DNA of 42,166 bases from Verrucomicrobiota bacterium (GCA_003164675.1 PLTX01000085.1:1-42166), one strand, 5' to 3'; positions 33,462-41,811 are shown, counted from the first letter of the stretch. Notes: generated by a model not told the origin, from the letters alone. Made by a program: numbers and translations.

Positions 33462-34730
33462 TCAGGATGCATCGCCCACCGCTGGTTGGTCTGGCTGCAA
33501 TTGTAGTACCCATGATCCATGGTGTAGTTGGTTTTGGGCATGAAGCGCGGCGTCGTAGGGCGTGTGATTACGGATCATGGCTGCGAGGATCTTCAGCCAG
33601 CGCATACCCAGGCAGCGCAACGCGCAGGCATGACTCTGGCCTTTCTGGCGGTGAGCCGCGTAATAGACCTGCGCCCAATCACAGTAATGACGGCTCAGAT
33701 CCACCCACAGGTGGACGGCGCACCGGAGGGAGCGATTGCATTGGCGGCGCAGATAAACGACGGACACCCTGCCTGATTGATAACTGACTGGAGCCATTCC
33801 CGCCAAACATTGGAGGACCTGCGGCTGCTCTGCCAACGGCTGCACCGCAAGTAGCTCGCCCAAGAGCCGTGGAGCCAGCTTCGGGCCTGCGCCGGGTAGT
33901 GACTCAAAGAGCCCGTGCGCGGGATGTGCTTGAAAACATTCTTCGATGAGAGTGCGGTAACGGGCTAGTTGCCGTTCCAACGTGCATAGCATCTTCGCCA
34001 AGGCAATGGCCAACGTGCTCTTGGCGGCGGTCACGGCCTCGTGGCCACAAAACTGGTCGGCTTCGGCAAAGATCGCCAAGCGTTTCTCGTTCATCTGCGG
34101 ACGATACAGTCCATGCGTGTGCAAGAACTTCTGCCATCGGTGCCGACCCGCTTGTACCAAGGCCTGCGGCGTGGGGAACGTTTCGACAAAGGCCCACGCC
34201 GAAGGCGCACACCAATCGTCGAACGCTTCCAGCGCGGCCGGATAATACTCGTAGAGCGCTTGTTGGAGCTGGTTGATCAAGGCGGTGCGTTGCCCAATCA
34301 ATCCCACTTCATCCCGACATAGCAGCCGCAGTTGCTGCACCAACGGCTGCGGTGCTGTCAGCGCGTGCCAACTGTCGCCTTCCAGGCGCAAGGCATCCGC
34401 CAATGCCCAGCAATCCGCCCGATCAGTCTTGGTGCCGCTGGGTAGTTTGCGGGTCCGATACGACTTGGAACTGCGCGGATGTACCGGGTAGACGCGATAG
34501 CCCAACGTCACCAGCCGCTCGATGGCCGCATTGTGGCCGGTTTCGACTGCGAGGGCCAACTGGGGAAACTCAGCCAGTTTCTGACGGCAAAGGGACCAAC
34601 CTTCGGCGGTGTGGTCAAACCGGAACTCAGTGACGATTCTTCCAGTGCCGTCCAAAACCAGTACATCGTGATGATCCTTGCCCCAATCCAACCCGGCGAA
34701 GTGTGTGATCTCAGCCCATGGAGTCTGCAT
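33462..34730 (-). CDS. IS110-family transposase
   Basis: A 422-residue transposase. The N-terminal RuvC-like DEDD domain has D15 in HFAGLDWGKDHHDV, Glu in LALAVETGHNAA, and two Asp in GTKTDRADCWALADAL. The C-terminal Transposase_20 domain has SLPGAGPKLAPRLLGELLA and the serine-containing AGMAPVSYQSGRVSVVYLRR. ATG 34730 follows AAAGGAAAGG; the frame is open 396 bp further upstream, but that stretch is not protein-like. IS110-family enzymes use a bridge RNA encoded by the element's non-coding end to select target and donor. The gene looks intact. Confidence 0.95.
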   Translation of the reverse strand: MQTPWAEITHFAGLDWGKDHHDVLVLDGTGRIVTEFRFDHTAEGWSLCRQKLAEFPQLALAVETGHNAAIERLVTLGYRVYPVHPRSSKSYRTRKLPSGTKTDRADCWALADALRLEGDSWHALTAPQPLVQQLRLLCRDEVGLIGQRTALINQLQQALYEYYPAALEAFDDWCAPSAWAFVETFPTPQALVQAGRHRWQKFLHTHGLYRPQMNEKRLAIFAEADQFCGHEAVTAAKSTLAIALAKMLCTLERQLARYRTLIEECFQAHPAHGLFESLPGAGPKLAPRLLGELLAVQPLAEQPQVLQCLAGMAPVSYQSGRVSVVYLRRQCNRSLRCAVHLWVDLSRHYCDWAQVYYAAHRQKGQSHACALRCLGMRWLKILAAMIRNHTPYDAALHAQNQLHHGSWVLQLQPDQPAVGDAS

Positions 34731-35130
34731 ACGTTGCCTTTCCTTTCTCTTGGTTGCGGCAGCCTCGTCCTGGATGACCCGGTTCATAGTCGAGCTAATA
34801 CGGCGGCCCTCGTGGGGCGAAGTTCTCTCAGACTTCTGAACGCGAGCCGCCGGTGTCGCCGGTTTTCTTGACTTAACCCTCGCGGGGTGTCTGGACCGTG
34901 ACCGTATCGACTCCGCGGCAGAACCGCTGCCAGCCACAGTCTTACCATGAACCGCTTCGGTGGTGACTGCGGCGGCCAAGTTATTCACAACCTCCCTTCG
35001 CTCCGCTTGGGGGCTCCGCTTCGGTCGGCTGTGAACAACTTGCATAACGGTATTAGCTGGACCGCAGGCACGAGGAGGAGCTTGACGGCGCACAGCGAGC
35101 CGTATAATCGGCTGGCACCGCTTCACGCGT
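34731..35130 (-). ncRNA. candidate bridge-RNA-bearing upstream region of the IS110 element
   Basis: About 400 bp upstream of the transposase with no convincing gene but with secondary structure, including GTTATTCACA (34980-34989) pairing with TGTGAACAAC (35030-35039) in 9 of 10 positions around a GC-rich loop. In the IS110 subgroup the bridge RNA comes from this side. The exact RNA ends and loops cannot be drawn by eye. Confidence 0.25.
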
Positions 35131-35967
35131 CCTTGATGGCCAATGCACCTGCATCATTCGACCATAAGTAGCACGAGGACATTACGGGGAGTGTGTAGGT
35201 ACTACACCGGATGTCCGGTGGACGCAGTGAGAATCCTTCGCGGACAGCAAGTGGAGTAGCCGAGGAATGTGAGACGAAGATGCGTGGACAATTTCAGACC
35301 GTGGCCAGTCTGCGGACGGGAAACGTTCGCGACCACGGATAGTCCTTGGGCAGGCCGTTGCAGTGGACTGTGGACTGCCCGATCTCGTGAGCAAGAGGCG
35401 TATTCATCGCGACTTATTCGCGGACACAGAAACGTTGGGTCGCCAAGGGGTAGGGCTTACCATGCTAAAATGCCGTTTTTATGGCAAGCGAAAGTTCCGT
35501 AACGTTGCGCCACGAGTGCATGGGATTGAGGAGAATTGCCGCAGAATTGAGGCTTCTGGCTGTCCGTGACGAGCAGCGAAGCGCACAGCCAGGGACAGCG
35601 TAGTGCGACTGCACTCTTTTGAAGCGAAGCAGGCGCGTTGCGGGCATGTCGCTTGCCAATCCAGCAACGCGCCATGACGGGAACGGGCCTGCAAGCAATG
35701 AACCGTCGAGTCAGCGGCGAAGATTGCAGCGCGGCTGCGTGCAACATACCGTCAGCCATTCGACTTTTCTTCCGACAGCCGAGCGGTGTTCACTCGTCAG
35801 TCCGTGGTGTGGCCACGCGTTATTCACCGATCAGGCAGTCCGGCAGCCATCGAGCAGCTTCGTCGCCTCCTGGAGGAGGGGTAAGTGTCTAGGCTGAAAT
35901 TTGGTTTTTCTGGCGCACCATTAGCCTTGCCAAGATGGTCACTTTCGCGTGGCGGAAGACAGGCTTT
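35131..35967. other. gene-poor, hairpin-rich region right of the IS110 element
   Basis: No gene can be supported. Perfect inverted repeats are frequent: CACCGGA-TG-TCCGGTG (near 35205-35220), CTGGCTGT/ACAGCCAG (35556-35563 and 35585-35592), GGCGCGTTGC/GCAACGCGCC (35632-35641 and 35664-35673), and CCTCCT-GG-AGGAGG (near 35870). It may be structured RNA, recombination sites or decayed mobile DNA. Confidence 0.5.
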
Positions 35968-36216
35968 TCACCGCGACATTCGCGTTAGAGTGCAGACCAA
36001 TGGACCTTCCCTGTCGGCAGCGTGTAGGCCTACTGTGTTCCTCACGCTGACTGTGTTAGCAATGATTTTATGGGATGCGCGCTTGTGCCTCAGCTCCGCG
36101 ATGCCTTCCTTGAACGGCATAAGCAGCAGTTGATTGCCTGCCACTTTTGGTGCGTGGTTTCTGACGGCGCTGGCGAATTTGATCTGCGACGGATCTGCGA
36201 CAGAACGCTTTTTCAT
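35968..36216 (-). CDS. small HTH-like protein, possibly truncated
   Basis: An 82-residue protein from ATG 36216, which follows GGAAGCT. The sequence MKKRSVADPSQIKFASAVRN, then FKEGIAELRHKRASHKIIAN, resembles small plasmid and island proteins with an 'I.ELR.KGAS...IA..L' helix-turn-helix core. The expected second half ('VS.DTV.RFCRE') is replaced by an unrelated tail, so a frameshift or deletion after about residue 50 is likely. It stands alone in gene-poor DNA. Confidence 0.5.
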   Translation of the reverse strand: MKKRSVADPSQIKFASAVRNHAPKVAGNQLLLMPFKEGIAELRHKRASHKIIANTVSVRNTVGLHAADREGPLVCTLTRMSR

Positions 36217-36908
36217 AGCTTCCAATCTCTGCGGTCGCCCCATCGTGAAAATCTAGCGGGAGCTAGAGGTAGCGCGTCTCTTGTAAAATGCGCTAATCTG
36301 GCGCACGAATGGCAACTGTCGCGTGAACAATCTCACGGGTCCACAGTGACTCGCCGATGTACATGATGTGACCGCCGGGAACCCGTTATTGTCCACACTC
36401 TGTACGCGCATGTGTCAAATACGTTCCACGAAACAGGTACAGACAGGCCACGCCGAGTACACGGACACGCCACGCACACAATCAGGCTCGGGCCACGCGC
36501 TGTCCACTCATCGACCAAGCATTGACCACCACACGGCATCGCATTGGATTCCCAATTTTCGCGCAGCCGCCGTTCAACCAAAATGTGCACAGAATGAGCA
36601 CCGGGAAGCCCACCCTATGCGGTTGGGTTACAGATCGGACGCTTTACCCCTACGCATCAGCGTAGGATTTCTGTCTATGCGACGGCAGCCATCTGGCAGC
36701 GATGTTGACCAGCGTTGACCGGTGTTGATTTAGTTCAACGCCGTTTCATGCGTTTCAATCCTACAGACAACATTCCGTAACGACCCTATGCGCACCCGTA
36801 CAACCGCTTCGGTGGCCGTGAATGAGCATGGCATGGCGATGGATATGGACTGCCCACAGATAGTGCCTACTGCTGTACTGTCCATGTCCACACGAAAGAC
36901 ATCCATCT
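36217..36908. other. 692-bp intergenic region with short repeats
   Basis: No gene seen. Contains TCTAGC-GGGA-GCTAGA (36252-36267) and a perfect stem CCTACGC-ATCA-GCGTAGG (36649-36666). Three GTTGA(C/T) direct repeats spaced exactly 10 bp apart (36704, 36714, 36724) are followed by an inverted TTCAAC. The end of the exported-protein operon lies to its right, so a terminator is expected, but none with a T-run is evident. Confidence 0.5.
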
Positions 36909-37715
36909 CTACGGCACGAGCCGGACGCGGTAGTGGCGCGGGGGAGAACTTGTGGCCGCGCCAAGGTCGAGATAATTGGTCGTGGTGAGATCGCCGCCCC
37001 TGCCGATGATGATTGGGCTGATGTCGATAAAGTTATCGGGGCCTGACGCGGCTTGGACAACGTTGGTCGCCCCGCCAACGGTCTGCCAGGTGATGAGTGT
37101 GTCATGGCCCTGCACGGCAACGCTGGTGATGTGAAACGCATCCGCAGGGGGCTTCGGATCCACGTAGTATGCATTCGTCTGCGCGCCGTCGCCGTAGTGG
37201 TCGCCCGTGAAATACACCTCGCCGGCGCGACCGATCAGCAACCGCATCGGTCCGGGAAACGGTACGACACCAAAGGCTCTCTGGCCGGAATCGAACGTGT
37301 CGTTGGTGATGTCGATGCCGGGCCAGACCACGAACTCCCGATAGTAGTAATTGCCCTTGCGCGGGACGTTGGACATCTCGCCGAAGTGTTTGAAGCTGAA
37401 GAAACCGCCGTCATGCTTTTCGGCGGGGATCGAGCAGCCGTGGCGGATACGCTCAAGGGTGGGCGCGACGTCGATGGGGCCGCTATAGACGAGTTGGCCG
37501 AAGTTGTAGACCTGAATGCAATTCGTGCGCCCGATGGCATCGTAGACGACGCCGGCATTGGTCGGCACATTGGCGATGACGGCGGCGACGGAGTAGCTGC
37601 TCGGGTTCGCGCTGTCCGGGAAACTCGCCAAGGGCATGGACGCGGCATAACAGGGCCCGGCGAGAACGCACGCCGACACAATGGCGATGCCCAAGCGCAC
37701 AATCGACTGGCTCAA
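36909..37715 (-). CDS. secreted guanyl-specific (barnase/RNase N1-T1 type) ribonuclease
   Basis: A 268-residue exported protein. The TTG at 37715 overlaps the nucleosidase stop (TTGA) and gives a signal peptide (SIVRLGIAIVSACVLAG, cleavage near CYAA). The catalytic domain shows the microbial RNase layout: GGFFSFKHFGEM, YYYREFVVWPGI (general base Glu), MRLLIGRAGEVYFTGDHYGD (Arg and His). The C-terminal 90 residues (FHITSVAVQGHDTLITWQTV... HYRVRLV) are a beta domain I know from verrucomicrobial exported proteins. It should cleave RNA after G outside the cytoplasm. No barstar-like inhibitor gene is adjacent. Confidence 0.75.
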   Translation of the reverse strand: MSQSIVRLGIAIVSACVLAGPCYAASMPLASFPDSANPSSYSVAAVIANVPTNAGVVYDAIGRTNCIQVYNFGQLVYSGPIDVAPTLERIRHGCSIPAEKHDGGFFSFKHFGEMSNVPRKGNYYYREFVVWPGIDITNDTFDSGQRAFGVVPFPGPMRLLIGRAGEVYFTGDHYGDGAQTNAYYVDPKPPADAFHITSVAVQGHDTLITWQTVGGATNVVQAASGPDNFIDISPIIIGRGGDLTTTNYLDLGAATSSPPRHYRVRLVP

Positions 37716-38584
37716 CGATGAGCCGGAGCGACCTGTTCGACAAGCCGAATAGCGATGGGCACGGTGATGGGATCTTTCGCCTTGCCGGATTGCACGAACC
37801 GGGTGAAGGCACCGGAAGCGGATTCGTCGGCGTTGTCGCTGAGGACGCGGATGATGACACAGGGGACGCCGTTGGCCTCGCACACCCGCGCGATGCCAGC
37901 CGAAACCATGTCCACCGCATCGGCATGAAACGTTTCCCGCAGCCAGTTCCGTTTCGCCGTGCTGGCAATAAACGAATCGCCGCTGACAAGACGGCCCATG
38001 CGAAGGGAGGCTATCGGCTGTCCGCTCTCAGCGCTCGGCTTGTCAATGCCCGGTGGCGCAGGCGCCTGCCCTACAATAGCGGTAGCTACCCCCATTGCAT
38101 TGCTCTGCAACGCCTCGCACCTCGACTGAGCCGAGGCAAGCTTCTCCGCGGCCGGGGCTGGTTCGAAGCCTGCCGTAGTCTCCTTCCCTTCCTGATGATT
38201 CACGACATTGGTCACAATGAGCAAATCGCTCACGTGCCAGGCATCATTGAGGTTACCGGCTACACCGATGGAGATGACGCGGTCGATCTTGTACCGGGTC
38301 AACAACGCCTGCGTGACCATCGCCGAATTCAGGTTGCCCGCGCCGGTGCGGACGATGTAGAGCTTCTCTCCCGTGTGATAGCCAATGGAGACGCGGTGCT
38401 GGGCGAGTTCAACGGACTGCCCGACCATACGCACTTCCCGGGACAGCGCACTTTGTTCCGCCGGCAATGCGACGAGGATGGCCGTGTCGGCAAAGACTGA
38501 GCCGATAAACAGAACTGCGAGAACCAGAGTAGCGGATGCAGCTTTCAAAGCGGCGAATGCCAAGGGAGGTATCAGCCTACTCAC
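37712..38584 (-). CDS. exported MTA/SAH nucleosidase-like (PNP/UDP superfamily) enzyme
   Basis: A 290-residue protein. The GTG at 38584 after GAAGGCCGG gives a signal peptide (ALKAASATLVLAVLFIGSVFA) before the enzyme core. Motifs: ILVALPAEQSAL (catalytic Glu), YIVRTGAGNLNSAM, VISIGVAGNLND, GRLVSGDSFIAS, and LSDNADESASG (catalytic Asp). The ribose-binding 'ME' pair of the family is MV here (DAVDMVSAGIARVC). A 40-residue Ala/Ser/Pro-rich insert (SAQSRCEALQSNAMG... APAPPG) interrupts the core. It is expected to hydrolyse N-glycosidic bonds of nucleosides in the periplasm. It overlaps the RNase start. Confidence 0.8.
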   Translation of the reverse strand: MSRLIPPLAFAALKAASATLVLAVLFIGSVFADTAILVALPAEQSALSREVRMVGQSVELAQHRVSIGYHTGEKLYIVRTGAGNLNSAMVTQALLTRYKIDRVISIGVAGNLNDAWHVSDLLIVTNVVNHQEGKETTAGFEPAPAAEKLASAQSRCEALQSNAMGVATAIVGQAPAPPGIDKPSAESGQPIASLRMGRLVSGDSFIASTAKRNWLRETFHADAVDMVSAGIARVCEANGVPCVIIRVLSDNADESASGAFTRFVQSGKAKDPITVPIAIRLVEQVAPAHR

Positions 38585-38594
38585 GAACCGGCCT

Positions 38595-39233
38595 TCAGTG
38601 ATCCTTTGGAGCTGTCTCCTTCTGTTGCAGTTTGGAAATCGCCTCCTTGGCAGTCCTCGCAACTTCCGGACGATCGTCATTGAGCAACGGTTCCAAGTCG
38701 GGAATCACGCTCTTGTCCCTCATGAGCATGAGAGAATTCGCGGCCCACATCCGTACCTGCCAAACCGGATCGGACAAAAGCCTCGCGACGTAAGGCAGCA
38801 ACTCGGGTTTGGCTGGATCCGAACTCCATATTCCTCCAGCCGCCGCAACAGCTTTTGCACGCTCGTAGGGGTGCGAACTCTGCATGTAGGTAATCACAAA
38901 CGCGACCTCGTTTGAGGTTAGGTAGGAGTATGCGTTTTGGCCTTGCGCTTGTCGCGCCTCAAGGTTAGTGAGGATGCCAGTGAGTTCAGCGTCGAACGCT
39001 TTGCATTCGGGCGTCGCTTTCCATGCCTCATCCCTTTTCCAAAGTCCATCGTCTTTCTGGGAATCGTTAGGAGGCGTGGAAGGCCTCTCAGGCGCTTGTT
39101 TGATATCCATTTGTTGTGTTGCCGCCGGAGACTCGTGCGTCGGGGACGCGGTCCGCTGGCGACTTAGCCAAATGGCTACTACTGCGAGTGATAGCAAAAC
39201 CAAGGCGGCACAAAAGGAGATGCTCTTTTTCAC
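38595..39233 (-). CDS. membrane-anchored HEAT-repeat protein
   Basis: A 212-residue protein from GTG 39233 (a TTG at 39257 is in frame). An N-terminal hydrophobic anchor (SISFCAALVLLSLAVVAIWL) is followed by a low-complexity Thr/Pro linker and a C-terminal helical domain with HEAT-like units (AKPELLPYVARLLSDPVWQV, then KSVIPDLEPLLNDDRPEVAR). It probably sits in the periplasm as a binding scaffold. It lies 10 bp upstream of the nucleosidase gene in the exported-protein operon. Binding partner unknown. Confidence 0.75.
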   Translation of the reverse strand: MKKSISFCAALVLLSLAVVAIWLSRQRTASPTHESPAATQQMDIKQAPERPSTPPNDSQKDDGLWKRDEAWKATPECKAFDAELTGILTNLEARQAQGQNAYSYLTSNEVAFVITYMQSSHPYERAKAVAAAGGIWSSDPAKPELLPYVARLLSDPVWQVRMWAANSLMLMRDKSVIPDLEPLLNDDRPEVARTAKEAISKLQQKETAPKDH

Positions 39234-39334
39234 AAAACGCTCATGCTCATAGTACAAGTATAATCAATGGCCCAGTCGACCTTTGTCAACGGCAAACGAG
39301 TCATGCGATACCTCGCTGTCATCGTTCCGGGATG

Positions 39335-39676
39335 TCATGATGTGCAATTTGCGATGCAACCGGTCGGGCCGTCTATGCAAACCGCTATAGCCGCAGGGAC
39401 AAGGCCGCTTCCGTTGCAGCAACTTTTGCACTGTTCTACCTGGGTCGGGCTGTTGCTGGCGCAGCATGAACCCGCCGACTGTCCTCCACCACATCCCTGA
39501 CACGCTGGGCTACCGGTAGGACAGCAGCTCGTGCACCCTCCGCCGCCGCCATCGTCCTCTCCGTTGAATGGCCCAGCGTATGATGTCTCCGGGGTGCGGG
39601 TAACGCACACTCCAAGAGTAAGAATCGACACGAGTATGAGTACTCTCAGCGAATACCAGCTTGTGTTGTTGCTCAT
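39335..39676 (-). CDS. small secreted cysteine-rich protein
   Basis: A 113-residue protein. The signal peptide (SLRVLILVSILTLGVCVT) is followed by about 80 residues carrying 13 cysteines in a Gly/Ser-rich background (GGGGGCTSCCPTGSPACQGC, then SCCASN, CKSCCNG, and ending CIANCTS). No family is recognised. The Cys pattern suggests disulfide knots or metal binding outside the cell. It starts 10 bp after the TPR gene stop and precedes the HEAT protein, so it is part of the export operon. An odd cysteine count (13 in the mature part) could allow dimers. Confidence 0.65.
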   Translation of the reverse strand: MSNNTSWYSLRVLILVSILTLGVCVTRTPETSYAGPFNGEDDGGGGGCTSCCPTGSPACQGCGGGQSAGSCCASNSPTQVEQCKSCCNGSGLVPAAIAVCIDGPTGCIANCTS

Positions 39677-39686
39677 TCCGGTGCCC

Positions 39687-41741
39687 CTATTGAGAGTTCA
39701 ATCTGCTCTGGATGCTCAGGGTCGGCACCTTGCTCACGGCCAGTTGTTTCAGAGCCGCCCCGTCCTGCGTTAGCCCTTGGCCCTGCAAACAGCATCCCCG
39801 AAGGTAAATCGCGCCCCAATAGGCCCGTTGTATCCAAACCGACTTGGTTCTTTCCGGCAGGCTGTTGATGACGTCGTCCGTCAACTTCCTGGCGCCGGCG
39901 AAATCCCTCGCATTGAATGCCTGGATGGCCAGTTGCAAGCGGCCAAAACTCGCCCAGGGATGTGACGGATATTTCCGGGCGACCCATTCGAATAACTGCG
40001 CCGCAGCAGCACTGTTGTTTGATTGGTTCAGAATGGCGAGGTTTTCGCCGAATTTTCCTTCGAGGTCGGCATTCCCTTGCGCCCGAATGAGCAACGCGTC
40101 CAAGAGAGCCACCGCATCCTGCTGATTGGTGGTCCCGTAGAGCGCAAGCGCCTTGTAGCCGTAGCACTCGAGATGGTTGGCATCAGCACTCACATCGGCG
40201 TCCAAGCCCGGGAATTCGGGGGAATACGCCGCGAAATGGTCCAAAATCCTCTGGAACTGGTGGACATCGGTCATGCGTCTCACCATCCGAAAATGAATCA
40301 GCGCGCGCTGAGCGGGGTCAGAGGTGCTGAGGAGAGCCTGATGCGCGAGTGCAAACCCGCTTTCCAAAAAGGTCAGCGACAGCTGTGGATTCCGTCTGTC
40401 AAAGTAAAGGCTTATATTTAGCAACACGTTGTAATCCTGAATCGCCGCAGCGCTGTTGGTAATCGCGACGTACGCCAAGTCGGCGGAGTTCGTGTCGCCG
40501 AGGGCATCCGCCACATTCAGGGCACTGGACCAGGACTGGACGACAAAACGTTCGTTTTGCGGGAAACGCTGCGGGTACTGCAGATAGATCTGGAGCGCGC
40601 CGGGCAAGTCGCCCTGTTTTTCCTTAACTGCGCCGAGTTCGTGAAAAGCAGCGCTGGCCCAAGTCGAGGCGGTGGGGCTGGTGGCTAGTAGTTCGTAGTT
40701 AGTGACGGCGGCATCAAGATTGCCCTGTTCCTCGTAGAATTTGCCCAGTCGATACATCCCATAGTCGCAATCTTCAGTATCTGGGAACCCCGCGCACACG
40801 GCGGTGAGGTTTGAGAGCGTGGTTGTGACGTCCTCGCTTTGTTTCGCCTGACACTCGGCAAGAAGGAACCAGGTGTCCACCGTTTCACGGGCGGTGGGCA
40901 AGGTCACGGCGCACAGGGCGGCGTAATTGGTCTCGGCCTCAGGCCAGCGCTCGAACTTGCGGGCGTTGCTGGCCAGTTCGCGCAAGGCTTGCAGCCGGCT
41001 CGCCGCGTTGTCAGAGAATAGATCGACAATCTGCTGGTCGAGGACGCGCCACAGCGGGTGGTTGCGATGCTTGAGCACCCGTTCGGCGTCTTGAAGAAAG
41101 GCCAGTTGGAGATCTCCCGCGCCGGCGAACTGGGCCTGACCATTTTGAACCCATTGCGCGGCCTGATCGTCCTGCTTCTGAGACAACAGGACATCCAGCA
41201 GCCCGGCGTAGGCTGAGGCCTGCTCGGGGTAAGGGTTGGGCAAGGCGATCACGGTCAGGAAATTGGTGAACGCGAGACCGTCCTGGTCCATAGCGTAGGC
41301 GATGTTGCCGAGCAATACCGTCGCGCGACGGGCGTATGGGTTGCTGAGGCTGTCCGCAGCGGTGGCAGTGGTGGCCCATTGCCACGCGTCGGCCAGATCC
41401 GCGTGGCGGTAAAAGGAATCGGCGATGGCATAGGCGGTCTTGCAGCGGGTTAGCGCGACGGTTTGGGTCGTAACCACTGCTGGATCGATGATGATGGTCG
41501 GGTCCGAGGGCGCGAGAGTATTCACCGCCTGCTGGTAGATTGAGGTGGCGAGGGTTTGGGCGGTGGTTACGTCATTGCTTTGCAGAGCGGCCTCCAGCGG
41601 GGAGAGGCTGATGTCGAGCCTGATTTTATGCTTGGCGTGGGCGAAGGCAGGGGAAGCACAAAGACAGAGTGTAACGACGATGGCCATCAAACGACTGAGA
41701 TGTTTCGACCTTTCGACTACGCTCAAGGCAAACAGGCTCAT
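39687..41741 (-). CDS. large exported TPR/tetratricopeptide-like protein
   Basis: An about 684-residue helical-repeat protein with a signal sequence (RLMAIVVTLCLCASPAFAHA). TPR-like pairs recur (for example AQSWA-type: YAGLLDVLLSQKQDDQAAQW; YRLGKFYEEQGNLDAAVTNY; FHELGAVKEKQGDLPGALQI). Start choice is unclear: ATG 41759 has GGAGGAG directly against it, ATG 41741 opens a repeat-derived stretch (MSLFALSVVERSKH), and ATG 41687 starts right at the signal peptide. It is the first gene of the operon with the Cys-rich, HEAT, nucleosidase and RNase genes and presumably scaffolds proteins in the periplasm. Confidence 0.78.
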   Translation of the reverse strand: MSLFALSVVERSKHLSRLMAIVVTLCLCASPAFAHAKHKIRLDISLSPLEAALQSNDVTTAQTLATSIYQQAVNTLAPSDPTIIIDPAVVTTQTVALTRCKTAYAIADSFYRHADLADAWQWATTATAADSLSNPYARRATVLLGNIAYAMDQDGLAFTNFLTVIALPNPYPEQASAYAGLLDVLLSQKQDDQAAQWVQNGQAQFAGAGDLQLAFLQDAERVLKHRNHPLWRVLDQQIVDLFSDNAASRLQALRELASNARKFERWPEAETNYAALCAVTLPTARETVDTWFLLAECQAKQSEDVTTTLSNLTAVCAGFPDTEDCDYGMYRLGKFYEEQGNLDAAVTNYELLATSPTASTWASAAFHELGAVKEKQGDLPGALQIYLQYPQRFPQNERFVVQSWSSALNVADALGDTNSADLAYVAITNSAAAIQDYNVLLNISLYFDRRNPQLSLTFLESGFALAHQALLSTSDPAQRALIHFRMVRRMTDVHQFQRILDHFAAYSPEFPGLDADVSADANHLECYGYKALALYGTTNQQDAVALLDALLIRAQGNADLEGKFGENLAILNQSNNSAAAAQLFEWVARKYPSHPWASFGRLQLAIQAFNARDFAGARKLTDDVINSLPERTKSVWIQRAYWGAIYLRGCCLQGQGLTQDGAALKQLAVSKVPTLSIQSRLNSQ

Positions 41742-41811
41742 GACAGGGTTCCCGCGCATCTCCTCCGCATCCCGCGCTCGACGAGCACGGCTACAGTTAC
41801 GACGAAAGTGG

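Larger units (their letters stand above)
33231..35130 (-). mobile_element. IS110-family insertion sequence (ends not resolved)
   Basis: Contains one DEDD transposase gene with about 230 bp of non-coding DNA downstream and about 400 bp upstream. IS110-family elements lack long terminal repeats, so the edges given are approximate: from the junction palindrome to where hairpin-rich upstream DNA ends. Confidence 0.45.

Noticed and set aside
34731..35126. The transposase frame extends 396 bp upstream, giving a 554-residue ORF
   Set aside because: The extension is Arg/Ala/Pro-rich without family similarity; a good ribosome site and the conserved N-terminal Asp motif point to ATG 34730.
35200..36900. 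Possible integron cassette array (attC sites)
   Set aside because: Several hairpins exist, but no GTTRRRY/RYYYAAC core pairs and no cassette-like ORFs or integron integrase are seen.
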